Shown: one piece after another, positions 17,301 to 25,111 of the stretch
How positions within the stretch are numbered: position 1 is the stretch's first letter
Layout of the letters: every line of letters begins with the position of its first letter
Origin: Anaerolineales bacterium
GTDB lineage: Bacteria > Chloroflexota > Anaerolineae > Anaerolineales > Villigracilaceae
Assembly (NCBI GenBank): GCA_030834895.1
Contig: JAUQXA010000024.1
Coordinates: 372,001 to 436,000, forward strand
DNA length: 64,000 nucleotides
Reading direction: 5' to 3'
Made by a program: the position numbers and the translations under genes
Notes under the pieces: model-generated
What the model saw: the letters and a program-made list of their open reading frames with translations, nothing else
What the model was told of the DNA's origin: nothing
Database searches by the model: none

Positions 17301-17478
17301 AGCTTACGCCGAAGCGCGTCGCCCCCAGACGCAATTCATTCCTGTGGACCTTCGTTTGAGCGGATTCCAGGAAGTTGAGAAAGGCTATGATGAGGCACAG
17401 GCGCGGGAAGAGGCAAAACGCTGCCTGCGCTGTGATCTGGAATGGCGGCAATATGTCAAGGAGAAAAAATTGCAATAG
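14344..17478 (+). CDS. NuoF-NfnB/GltD fusion: NAD(H)/FMN and FAD/NADP(H) flavoprotein
   Basis: 1044 residues; the ATG at 14344 is preferred because AGGTG lies 10 bases before it. Domain order: degenerate [2Fe-2S] thioredoxin-like domain (5-95; Cys pair CMDPAC, then RIGGC with one ligand replaced by Arg); NuoF core (110-430; [40 protein letters not shown]); [4Fe-4S] site (ESCGKCTPCRVG near 450); GltD/NfnB-type Fe-S helical domain (about 525-620; CINTCPANVDSPAYLG, CGRVCPAFCENRC); FAD Rossmann (GAGPAGL near 632); and a pyridine-nucleotide Rossmann (GGGDVAID near 765), with YRREKTDMPA favouring NADP(H). It therefore has sites for NAD(H), NADP(H), FMN and FAD. It resembles Sporomusa-type transhydrogenases that combine NuoEF with NfnB-like parts. 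The real reaction is not shown. Confidence 0.9.
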   Translation: MANYRLHILVCMDPACQAKGSQQILEALKKELVAKGLDNEVRVMETPRIGGCDQGPEIMIYPDEVRYAGIKVEDVPFLVEEHFLKGRVFPRLLSPLEEREDKELSAPKPKEVRVVLRNCGAIDPGNIEDYLAEDGYQALAKVLTEMTPEKVIEEVSASGLRGRGGAGFPAGRKWGLARQTQEWPKYLICNADEGDPGAFMNRRVLEGDPHSVIEGMAIAAYAIGASYGYVYCRAEYPLAVKTLKIAIQQARDLGMLGKNIMGSGFDFDMEVRMGAGAFVCGEETALIASIEGKRGEPRPRPPFPAVKGVWGKPTSNNNVETYANVPQIILKGAPWFAAMGTEKSKGSKTFAIAGDVAHPGLIEVPLGITLREVIYDIGGGIKDGKGYKAVQIGGPMGGCLPVEYLDRPIDYESLTAAGAMMGSGGMVIMDDETCMVDIARFFMEFTQEESCGKCTPCRVGTHRILEMLQDICDGKGKPGDLEKLEDLCHEVIRNSLCGLGQGAPNPVLSTLKHFRAEYEAHVYEKRCPAGVCKGLTRAFCINTCPANVDSPAYLGLIAQGRYAEGLEIHRKANPFALICGRVCPAFCENRCRRGLIDDAISIRMVKRFMADKFYSEPWTPECAPSNGKRVAVVGAGPAGLTAALRLAQRGYGVTVFEKMPQPGGMMTYGIPSYRLPREPLFNEIDNIRRAGVEIRCNQSLGIDFSIASLKEDGYQAIVMALGAHKSRRLGVPGEEKQGVYHGIDILREIALGQAPHLKGKRVAIVGGGDVAIDVARSSWRLGAAEVHIIYRREKTDMPAHMEEITAAEEEGVQFHFLSNPVEVLGGDAITGVRLQRQRRGDVDNSGRRSVHSIPGSEYDLACDVLVPAIGQITDFDWQIETEPEVETEQPETHLAILQHKRRIRTEEQQIETNRLSTFKVGLAFETTLPGVFAAGDAVQGPATVIDAIAQGNKVAIAVHTWLTKGKVERVLYKQPIHDVAQTVDIIAYAEARRPQTQFIPVDLRLSGFQEVEKGYDEAQAREEAKRCLRCDLEWRQYVKEKKLQ

Positions 17479-17602
17479 GAGAGACCAATTCCTGGTCAAA
17501 ACAGAAACAGCCTGCAAACCAACCTTGTTAAATTTTGGGAGCCTCTTTTGAAGCTTCCAAGCGGATTTTCGATGGAAGCCAAATTCTTTGATTGGAGGTA
17601 GG

Positions 17603-18100
17603 ATGTCCGAATTGAAAATCGAGTCAGATATAGCCGCAGTGATTCAGACGGCGATTGAAAAACATGGCAGAAACCGCGATGCTTTTATTCCGATTCTCAG
17701 TGAGATCAACCATGTTTTGGGGCATGTTCCTGGCGAGGCCTTTCGCGAAGTACGCAATCAATTGAACGTCATGAATGGACAGGCGCCTGTTGCTGAAAGT
17801 CAGCTCTTTGGGCTGGCGAGTTTTTATGACATGCTTTCCACCAAGCCGCGCGGGCGGCACGTGATTAAATTCTGCGAGAATGCGCCATGCCATGTGGTTG
17901 GCGGCAAGGCTGTCTGGGACACCTTGCAGGAAACCCTCAACTTGAAAAACGACGAAACCACTCCCGATTCCAAGTGGACGCTTGTCACCACTTCCTGCGT
18001 TGGCTTGTGCAGTGTCGGTCCAGTCCTGCTGATCGACGATGATGTTTATGGCAATGTCACGCCTGAACAAGTCTCTGATATTTTAGAACGTTACGAGTAG
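17603..18100 (+). CDS. NuoE-like [2Fe-2S] subunit 2 of NAD-linked formate dehydrogenase
   Basis: 165 residues from the ATG at 17603, with GGAGG 4 bases upstream; the frame stays open to a TTG at 17588. It has the NuoE thioredoxin-like domain with ligands FCENAPC and TSCVGLCSVGP, and the signature GLASFYDMLST. It is followed 11 bases later by a matching NuoF and then the formate dehydrogenase subunit, the order of FdsG/FdsB/FdsA-type soluble formate dehydrogenases. A 124-base gap separates it from the fusion gene. That gap contains an imperfect hairpin (TTTGAAGCTTCC pairing with GGAAGCCAAA near 17548-17583). Confidence 0.9.
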   Translation: MSELKIESDIAAVIQTAIEKHGRNRDAFIPILSEINHVLGHVPGEAFREVRNQLNVMNGQAPVAESQLFGLASFYDMLSTKPRGRHVIKFCENAPCHVVGGKAVWDTLQETLNLKNDETTPDSKWTLVTTSCVGLCSVGPVLLIDDDVYGNVTPEQVSDILERYE

Positions 18101-18111
18101 AGGACCCTGCC

Positions 18112-19791
18112 ATGAAAACAAAACGCAGCATGATACTGGTCTCCAATGATCCTGCAAGTATTCGCCTGGGGGCGGAAGACCTCCTCCGTAATTTGAATGA
18201 AGCGGTTGAGTCCTACAAGCTTCAGGATGAAGTGGTTGTTTCTACGATCGATGTCTCCACGATGTACGATGTTAATCGCTCGAATATTTTACCAATGGTC
18301 ATTGTGCATCCGGATGCCACCGTGTATGGTCCTGTCAAACCGTCGGATGGGCGTTACCTGGTGGAAGAACATATATACAAGGGACGTGTGGTAAATGACC
18401 TGCTTGCGCCTCCCAAATTGTTGACAGGACAAATTGGCTGGCTTCGAGTTCACAAGGGATATAACCCTACTGAGCAGCGGGTCGTGTTGGAACGCGCAGG
18501 CCGCATTGATCCTGAAAACATCGAGGAGTTCATTGCGTCCAACGGTTATGAGGCGCTTGGAAAGGCGCTTACAGAAATGAAACCCGAAGATGTAATCAAT
18601 ACCATCGACAAGTCGGGTTTGCAGGGGCGTGGCGGCGCAGGCTTCCCAACCGGACGTAAATGGCGATTCGTGCGTGGCGCAAAGGGCGAAAAGAAATATG
18701 TTGTTTGCAATGCCGACGAGAGTGAGCCCGGAACTTTCAAGGACCGCATCGTCCTCGAAGGCGATCCACATCATATTCTTGAGGCAATGGCGATTGCCGG
18801 GTATGCGATCGGGGCAGATGAAGGATATATATATATCCGTGGGGAATATGGGCTTGCCTATGAGCGCCTTGAAAGGGCCATTGCCCAGGCGAAGGAATTC
18901 GGATTTCTCGGAAAAAGTATCTTTGGAACGGGATTCAACTTTGATATTCACGTTCATGCTGGCGCGGGCGCCTATGTTTGCGGTGAAGAGACAGCGTTGA
19001 TCGAATCCATTGAAGGTAAACGCGGCGAACCGCGTTCAAGGCCGCCCTATCCGGTCACCAATGGCTTATGGAACAAGCCCACTCTGGTTAACAATGTGGA
19101 AACGCTGGCGAATATTCCTCCGATCTTGCGAAACGGTGCGAATTGGTATCAAACACTAGGCACCCCATCCAGTCCGGGTACCAAGGTCTACACGATCATG
19201 GGTAATGTCAACTTCCGCGGCGTGATTGAAGTGCCAATGGGAATCACTCTGCGCGAAGTAATCAACATCTATGCCAAGGGTATGAAGCCTGGCAGTACCC
19301 TCAAGCTCGCGCAGACGGGTGGGAGCAGCGGTTCCATTGTCCCTGCCGATTTGCAGGATATCCCAATGGATTTTGAATCCTTCCGCAAAGCGGGTGTTTC
19401 CCTTGGTTCGGGCGCGTTGTTGATTTGCGACCAGAACACCTGCGTTGTGGATCTTGTCAAGGTTCTGTTGCAATTCTTCCGTTTCGAATCCTGCGGCAAA
19501 TGCACTCCCTGTCGTGTAGGAACCCAGCGCATTTACGAAATAACAAAACGTCTATCCCAGGGTGAGGGTGAACTCGCTGACCTCGATGAAGCTCTCAACT
19601 TGATTGGAGAGATGGAGAGGATGTCGAATTGTGGTTTGGGTCAAACAGCCGGAACAGCGTTTCGCGGTATGCTAAAGCATTTTCGCTACGAGGTGGAAGC
19701 TCACATTCACGCACGCGAATGTCCAACAGGCGTCTGTTCCATGGAACCTGAAACGGGGTCCCAACCCGATTATTTTTACATTACACAGTAA
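18112..19791 (+). CDS. NuoF-like NAD(H)/FMN subunit 2 of formate dehydrogenase
   Basis: 559 residues. The NuoF core is complete: GLQGRGGAGFPTG, CNADESEPGTFKDR (FMN), [14 protein letters not shown], an SLBB domain, and the [4Fe-4S] site ESCGKCTPCRVG plus CGLGQT. The NADESEPGTF variant is the respiratory complex I type, different from HoxF and the fusion. The N-terminal thioredoxin-like domain (1-100) contains no Cys at all, so its [2Fe-2S] cluster has been lost while the fold appears kept. The C-terminus ends soon after CPTGVC, with no added ferredoxin domain. It most likely passes electrons between the formate dehydrogenase subunit and NAD+. Confidence 0.92.
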   Translation: MKTKRSMILVSNDPASIRLGAEDLLRNLNEAVESYKLQDEVVVSTIDVSTMYDVNRSNILPMVIVHPDATVYGPVKPSDGRYLVEEHIYKGRVVNDLLAPPKLLTGQIGWLRVHKGYNPTEQRVVLERAGRIDPENIEEFIASNGYEALGKALTEMKPEDVINTIDKSGLQGRGGAGFPTGRKWRFVRGAKGEKKYVVCNADESEPGTFKDRIVLEGDPHHILEAMAIAGYAIGADEGYIYIRGEYGLAYERLERAIAQAKEFGFLGKSIFGTGFNFDIHVHAGAGAYVCGEETALIESIEGKRGEPRSRPPYPVTNGLWNKPTLVNNVETLANIPPILRNGANWYQTLGTPSSPGTKVYTIMGNVNFRGVIEVPMGITLREVINIYAKGMKPGSTLKLAQTGGSSGSIVPADLQDIPMDFESFRKAGVSLGSGALLICDQNTCVVDLVKVLLQFFRFESCGKCTPCRVGTQRIYEITKRLSQGEGELADLDEALNLIGEMERMSNCGLGQTAGTAFRGMLKHFRYEVEAHIHARECPTGVCSMEPETGSQPDYFYITQ

Positions 19792-19809
19792 AACCATAAG
19801 GAGATCTTT

Positions 19810-22581
19810 ATGATAAATCTAAAAATAAATGGTAAGGAAGTACAGGTACCAGAAGGGACAACCGTCTTGCAGGCAGCGGGGCAGGCCGGTATTACCATCC
19901 CTACATTGTGCAACCATCCTGACCTTCATGCCACCGGTGGATGCCGTATATGTGTGGTGGATGTTAAGGGTTGGCGCACGCCGATGGCTTCATGCACGCT
20001 GCCTGCCGGTGAAGGGATGGAAGTGGAAACCCACAGCGAAGCCATCCAGAAATCGCGCAAGACCATTTTGGAACTGCTTCTTGCCAATCATCCGCGAGAC
20101 TGCCTGACATGCGACGTCAGCGGTTCCTGTGAACTTCAGGATTTGGCTTACGAATACCAAGTGGTAGTTCCCGAATGGGGTGACAAGGGCACACGTTTTA
20201 CTGCCAATAGCGACCCCAATCCATTTGTGCGGGTGGATTTAAATAGATGTATTCAATGTACACGTTGTGTTCGCGCATGCGCCGAAATCCAGGGACGCTT
20301 CGTATGGACGATGGCTGAACGCGGTTTTGAGACCCACCCTGTGGCTGGAGCCGACACCGATATGCTCGATGCGGGGTGTGAATCCTGCGGTGCTTGCGCT
20401 GCCTACTGCCCGACCGGCGCCCTGTCTGACAAGATGTCCTATGGTTGCGGGCGCACCCACCAGGTTGAGAAAGTCATGACCACCTGTACCTACTGCGGTG
20501 TGGGCTGCCAGTTCGAGCTTAACGTGAAGAATGGCAAAATCATTCGTGTCACTTCCACCACGAAGGCTCCTGTCAATGGCAACCACCTTTGCGTTAAGGG
20601 TCGCTACGGATATGACTTCGTTAACCATCCCGACCGCCTGACCAAACCAAAGGTGCGCCGTTATCTGTTGGATGGCAAGAAGAAGACGACAAAGGGCAAG
20701 CCCTGGGAATGGGTCGAAACCGAGTGGGACACCGCTCTTGACCTGGCGGCGAAGAAACTGCACGATATCCGCACCAAGCATGGCGCGGACAGCATCGGTG
20801 TGCTGACTTCAGCAAAATGCACCAATGAAGAAAACTATTTGATGAACAAATTTGCGCGGCAGGTCATAGGAACGAATAACATAGACCACTGCGCTCGTCT
20901 CTGACACTCCAGCACTGTGGCCGGTCTGGCCACTTCCTTTGGTTCGGGCGCGATGTCCAACTCGATGGACGATGTCGCCAAACATGCGGAACTGCTGTTT
21001 ATCATTGGCTCCAACACCACCGAACAACATCCCGTCTTCGGCGCCAAACTGCGCCAGGCGGTGATTCAACGCGGCGCAAAACTGATTGTTGCCGATCCGC
21101 GTCGCATTGACATTACTGATTTTGCCACCATGCACCTGCGCCAGAAATCCGGCACCGATATTGCCCTGATCAATGGGCTGATGTATCTTATTCTCGAAAA
21201 CGGATGGGAAGACAAAGCCTTTATCGAGGAACGCTGCGAAAACTTCGACGAGTTCAAAGCCACCGTCATGCAGTACCCACCCGAAAAGACCAGCGAAATC
21301 ACCGGTATTTTGGTCGAAGACCTGCGTCAGGCTGCGCAGATGATGGGTGAAAATCACCCAATGGCTGTGATATGGGCAATGGGTATCACCCAGCATATCG
21401 TTGGTGTGCGTAACGTGATGGATTTGGCAAACCTGCAAATGTTGCTCGGTAACATGGGCAAGCCCGGTGGCGGCGTCAATCCGCTGCGCGGACAGAACAA
21501 CGTGCAGGGCGCCTGCGATATGGGCGGTTTGCCGAATGTTTTCCCCGGCTACCAACCTGTAATTAATGAAGACGCTGTCAAGAAATTTGAAGCCGCTTGG
21601 GGCGCCGTTGCCCCGGCCAAAGTGGGCTTGACTGTGACTGAAATGATGCCCGGCATCCCCGAAGGCAAGATCCATGCCTTGTACGTGCTTGGCGAAAACC
21701 CGGTCATGTCCGACCCGGATAGCGCTCACATCCGTCACTGTCTCGAAGAGGCTGACCTGTTTATCCTGCAGGAAATCTTCCCAACTGAGACTGCTGCTTT
21801 TGCCGACATTCTCCTGCCTGGCGTGACCTTTGCCGAAAAGACAGGCACCTTCACCAATACCGAGCGCCGCGTGCAGATGGTGCATAAAGCTATTGAACCT
21901 GTTGGTGAAGCGCGCGACGACTGGCAAATTACTGCTGATCTTGCCAAGCGTGTCCTGGTGCTGGGTGGGCGCGACCTGCTGGCTGATGCCCCGCTCAAGG
22001 GCTGGGACTACGCCTCCAGTGAGGAAATCATGGCTGAGGTGAGCAAGCTGACGCCCAGTTATACCGGTGTCAGCCACGCCCGCCTTGACAATGGGGAACG
22101 CCTGCAATGGCCCGTTCCGGCGGCAGACCACCCCGGAACACCCATTTTGCATACCAAGGCTTTCTCGCGCGGCAAAGGCAAGTTCATGCCGATTGACTTT
22201 GTGCCTGCTCCCGAACTGCCCGACGACGAGTACCCGTTCATTCTGAACACTGGGCGCGTCATCTACCACTGGCATGGCGGCGAAATGACACGCCGCGCCA
22301 AGGGCATCATGGAAGTCTATGGTCATCCATTGATCGAAATCAACCCCGATGACGCCGCCAAGATGGGCGTCAACGGCGATAAGACCCTGCGTGTCACCTC
22401 GCGGCGCGGAGCTATCGAAGCCGAAGCCTGGGTAACCGACCGTGTTCCGCCTGGCATGGTATATGCCAACTTCCACTTCCCCGAAGCCTCTGCCAATGAG
22501 TTGACACTGGCGGCACTCGACCCGACATCGAAGATTCCCGAATACAAGGTCTGTGCAGTAAAAGTTGAGCTGGTAAAGTAA
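19810..22581 (+). CDS. fdhA: Selenocysteine-containing formate dehydrogenase catalytic subunit (NuoG-like N-terminus)
   Basis: One 923-residue reading frame if TGA at 20902-20904 is read as Sec365. N-terminal part: [2Fe-2S] ferredoxin fold (CNHPDLHATGGCRICVVD), His-Cys3 [4Fe-4S] (HPRDCLTCDVSGSC), and two [4Fe-4S] sites (CIQCTRCVRAC, CESCGACAAYCP). The Mo/W-bis-PGD domain follows, with its own [4Fe-4S] site (CTYCGVGCQ plus a later Cys). The active-site segment is HCARL-Sec-HSSTVAGLAT, matching the Sec position of known formate dehydrogenases. The downstream part has NNVQGACDMGG, GENPVMSDPD, and at the C-terminus NTGRVIYHWHGGEMTRR and VYANFHFPEASANELT. It oxidises formate or reduces CO2. RBS AAGGAG precedes the ATG. 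Automated annotation would split it in two at the TGA. Confidence 0.93.
20902..20904 (+). other. In-frame UGA selenocysteine codon (residue 365 of FdhA)
   Basis: The TGA separates two open stretches in the same frame. It falls at the position where formate dehydrogenases carry Sec or Cys, between CARL and HSSTVAGL. The frame after it stays open for 559 codons with full family conservation and no frameshift, and a SECIS-like hairpin follows at the expected distance. Confidence 0.93.
20905..20935 (+). promoter_or_regulatory. Bacterial SECIS-like hairpin
   Basis: GTGGCC (20917-20922) and GGCCAC (20928-20933) form a perfect 6-bp stem closed by the loop GGTCT, starting 12 bases after the TGA. The GGTCT apical sequence matches that recalled for the E. 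coli fdhF SECIS loop contacted by SelB, and the distance from the codon is typical for bacteria. The hairpin is inside coding sequence. Confidence 0.85.
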
Positions 22582-22593
22582 AACGTTCAATAG

Positions 22594-22639
22594 ACGATAG
22601 TGGTTACTTGACACCTGATGTTCAAGTAACCGCTATCGT
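22594..22639 (+). other. Long intercistronic hairpin between fdhA and the ferritin-like gene
   Basis: An 18-bp inverted repeat (22594-22611 with 22622-22639, ACGATAG...TTGA and its complement, one G-U pair) encloses a 10-base loop. It fills most of the 75-base gap, and AAAAAACGGAG follows. Without a T-run it is not a standard plus-strand terminator. It may stabilise the upstream mRNA end or be a processing or attenuation site. Confidence 0.7.
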
Positions 22640-22656
22640 AAAAAACGGAGAATATT

Positions 22657-23151
22657 ATGGACATTCGAAAAATCTACGAATATGCGCTCCAGCGGGAATA
22701 CGAAGGCAAGCGCTTCTTTGAAGAAAATGCTGCCCGCATGAGTCACGCCGCCGCCACCGGCGCCTTTAGAGAACTGGCAGCCGAGGAACAGAGACATATT
22801 GAGTTCATCAAAGCCCAGATTGCGGCATTGGATAGCGGACAGCCCGCCAGCAGCGAAGCGCTCAACAAGGAACTCAAGGAAGGTGCCTTCTTCTCCAAGC
22901 GGGCGGAATCTGAAGCACTTGATCAGACCGTCATTGAAGCCATGGTACCAGATCTGCCGGTTCTGCGCACAGCCTACCTGATCGAAAAGGATTTTGCCGA
23001 GTATTACGAAAAGTCAGCCGAGCAGGTGACCGGCGAAGGCAGGAAGGTATTGGAGATGCTGGCGAAATGGGAACGCGGCCATGAGTTGCTCTTCAAGAAC
23101 ATGCACGACAAGGCCTATGAGCTTTACAATCAGATGCCTTGGGGCGGTTGA
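22657..23151 (+). CDS. Ferritin-like (rubrerythrin-type) diiron protein
   Basis: A 164-residue all-helical protein. Likely diiron ligands are visible in each helix: REYEGKRFFEENA, AAEEQRHIEFI, IEKDFAEYYEKSA and KWERGHELLF. The rubredoxin domain of full rubrerythrins is absent. Such proteins in anaerobes reduce peroxide or store iron, so this one may protect the oxygen-sensitive Sec/Mo(W) and Fe-S enzymes encoded upstream. GGAG precedes the ATG. Its stop lies 8 bases before the next likely start. The exact activity cannot be read from sequence. Confidence 0.82.
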   Translation: MDIRKIYEYALQREYEGKRFFEENAARMSHAAATGAFRELAAEEQRHIEFIKAQIAALDSGQPASSEALNKELKEGAFFSKRAESEALDQTVIEAMVPDLPVLRTAYLIEKDFAEYYEKSAEQVTGEGRKVLEMLAKWERGHELLFKNMHDKAYELYNQMPWGG

Positions 23152-23159
23152 GTCAGAAT

Positions 23160-23960
23160 ATGAAGCCTGAAAGCCGCCGGTCGCCATTCCTGCGTTACAA
23201 CGCCGGAAAATGGGAGTCCCTGGACAGGGGCATTATTGTCGAAACGCCGGTTTCATTAACCGTTAATGGACAGGTGTGGTTGACCCTAATGTGTACTCCC
23301 ATTGACCTGGAAGCCCTGGCGGTTGGATTCCTGTTCAACGAGGGTGCCTTGAAAAACAGGGATGAAGTCGAGCTGGTACGAGTCTGCCAGCAAGGTGATA
23401 ACGTTGATGTTTGGCTCAATCATCCGGTTGAACAGCCCAAAGATTGGCGTCGTACCAGTGGTTGCACTGGTGGTGTCACCGCTGTCATCCACGAACAGTT
23501 ACATCCCGAACTTAGGAATGGTTTTACACTGACGCCCGAGGCGATCCAAACTCACATTGAAATCCTGCTCGAGACCCAAAGCCTGTATAGGGAGGTGGGC
23601 GGGGTGCACAACTCGATCCTGTCAGATGGAAAATGTGTAGTTGCATCTGGGGAAGATGTGGGACGGCACAACTCACTGGATAAGATCGCAGGGAAATGCC
23701 TGCTGGATGACCTGAATCCTTCACGCAGGGTTTTGGTCACCACCGGGCGCGTGAGTTCGGAAATGATTCAAAAAGCTGCGCGAATCGGGGCATCAGTTGT
23801 TATTTCACGAACGTCGGCCAGTTCCCTTTCAGTAACTCTTGCTGAAAAATGGGGCATTACCCTGATCGGATATGCACGCAGTAACCAGTTTACTGTCTAT
23901 GCACATTCCGGCCGGATATTGCAGCCTGCCGAGAGTGTCTATACCGCAATTTCGCATTAG
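23160..23960 (+). CDS. fdhD: Formate dehydrogenase accessory sulfurtransferase FdhD (copy 2)
   Basis: About 266 residues from the ATG at 23160; an ATG at 23139 would overlap the ferritin-like gene by 13 bases and cannot be excluded. It shares the motifs of copy 1: VSLTVNGQVWLTLMCTP, LEALAVGFLFNEG, RRTSGCTGGVT, GEDVGRHNSLDKIAG and TTGRVSSEM with QKAARIGASVVISR. It is clearly a diverged duplicate and not recent. Being inside the formate operon, after fdhA, it is the likely sulfur donor for the Sec enzyme encoded here. Copy 1 at 1184 may serve another Mo/W enzyme. Confidence 0.92.
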   Translation: MKPESRRSPFLRYNAGKWESLDRGIIVETPVSLTVNGQVWLTLMCTPIDLEALAVGFLFNEGALKNRDEVELVRVCQQGDNVDVWLNHPVEQPKDWRRTSGCTGGVTAVIHEQLHPELRNGFTLTPEAIQTHIEILLETQSLYREVGGVHNSILSDGKCVVASGEDVGRHNSLDKIAGKCLLDDLNPSRRVLVTTGRVSSEMIQKAARIGASVVISRTSASSLSVTLAEKWGITLIGYARSNQFTVYAHSGRILQPAESVYTAISH

Positions 23961-24047
23961 GAGGGTTGAATCACACACGATTATTAAATTGTCCCCATCC
24001 TTCTTGAAGAAAACATCAACCCAAATCATTAATAAGGAGAATATTTC

Positions 24048-24944
24048 ATGTCCGAACAAGTTCAAATTTCGTTTGATGCCATTTTACCCCCCGGTATGGC
24101 TGCCAAGGCGGAGGACCTCGGCGTCAAGAAAGCCAATCTAAAAGCAGCCAACATGTTTATGCTTGCTGTTCTTGCCGGTGCATTCATCGGCATTGGCGCC
24201 ATCTTCGCCACCACCGTCGCCGCTGGCAGCATGTCGATCAAGGATGCCGCAGGCGCGGCCGCCTTCTCGACTGGTTTCCCCTACGGTGTGACCCGTCTGC
24301 TCGTTGGTCTCGTCTTTACCGTCGGCCTGATCCTGGTTGTTGTGGGTGGGGCGGAACTGTTCACCGGCAATACCCTGATCACCATGGCTTACGCCAGCAA
24401 GAAAGTAACTTTGGGACAGTTGCTCCGCAACTGGGGCATTGTTTACATCGGTAACCTGGTTGGCTCGGTCTTGACAGCTTACATCGTCTTCCTGGGCAAG
24501 CAGTATGCCTTCGGAAATGGGTCCATTGGTTTGGCTGCTCTGAACATCGGCGAGGCCAAGACCGCTCTGACCTTTGTCCAGGCTGTGGCGTTGGGCATCA
24601 TGTGTAACGCACTCGTCTGTATGGCCGTCTGGATGTGCTATAGCGCACGTACCACCACAGATAAGATACTCGCGATCATCCCGCCCATCTCTTGCTTCGT
24701 AGCCGCTGGTTTCGAGCACAGCATTGCCAATATGTATTTCATTCCGATCGCCCTGTTCATCAAGGGCTCCGGGGATGCCAAGTTCTTTGAGATGATTGGC
24801 AAGACCGCCGCAGATTTCCCGCACCTGACCTGGGGCAACTTCTTCCTTGCCAATCTGCTGCCCGTGACCATCGGCAATATCATTGGTGGTGCCATCATGG
24901 TTGGTATGGTCTACTGGTTTGTTTACATCCGCAAGACAGACTGA
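24048..24944 (+). CDS. focA: Formate/nitrite transporter family channel (FocA-like)
   Basis: A 298-residue FNT-family pentameric channel protein. Six hydrophobic segments can be traced from FMLAVLAGAFIGIGAIFATT through VTRLLVGLVFTVGLILVVVG, with the family's GGAELFTGNTLI, GNLVGSVLTAYI, GIMCNALVCMAVWM, HSIANMYFIP and NLLPVTIGNIIGGAIMVG motifs. Members carry formate, nitrite or hydrosulfide. Location as last gene of a formate dehydrogenase operon argues for formate. AAGGAG precedes the ATG, an 87-base gap follows fdhD, and a terminator ends the operon after it. Confidence 0.93.
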   Translation: MSEQVQISFDAILPPGMAAKAEDLGVKKANLKAANMFMLAVLAGAFIGIGAIFATTVAAGSMSIKDAAGAAAFSTGFPYGVTRLLVGLVFTVGLILVVVGGAELFTGNTLITMAYASKKVTLGQLLRNWGIVYIGNLVGSVLTAYIVFLGKQYAFGNGSIGLAALNIGEAKTALTFVQAVALGIMCNALVCMAVWMCYSARTTTDKILAIIPPISCFVAAGFEHSIANMYFIPIALFIKGSGDAKFFEMIGKTAADFPHLTWGNFFLANLLPVTIGNIIGGAIMVGMVYWFVYIRKTD

Positions 24945-24971
24945 TCCATTTTAAAATCCAGTCATTTCCAT

Positions 24972-25006
24972 AGCTGCCGGAGAATATCCCGGCAGCTCTT
25001 TGATTT
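24972..25006 (+). terminator. Rho-independent terminator of the formate operon
   Basis: AGCTGCCGG (24972-24980) pairs perfectly with CCGGCAGCT (24989-24997) around an 8-base loop, followed by the T-rich CTTTGATTTT. It lies 27 bases after focA. Confidence 0.88.
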
Positions 25007-25111
25007 TAATCATTAACGCAGTCCAATTTTGGCCCCTCCCCCAAAAATTCCCCTCACCCACAGCAAGGTTATGTGGCATAATTAAGAAAATCTTACCAAA
25101 GGAGGCTTACC

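Noticed and set aside
19810..22581. fdhA as a pseudogene or two separate genes split at 20904
   Set aside because: The stop is TGA at the known Sec position, the frame continues with full conservation, and a SECIS-like hairpin follows at the right distance.
20809..22614. 601-residue minus-strand open frame opposite fdhA
   Set aside because: It mirrors the coding strand of a well-conserved enzyme, lacks a ribosome site and shows no family features.
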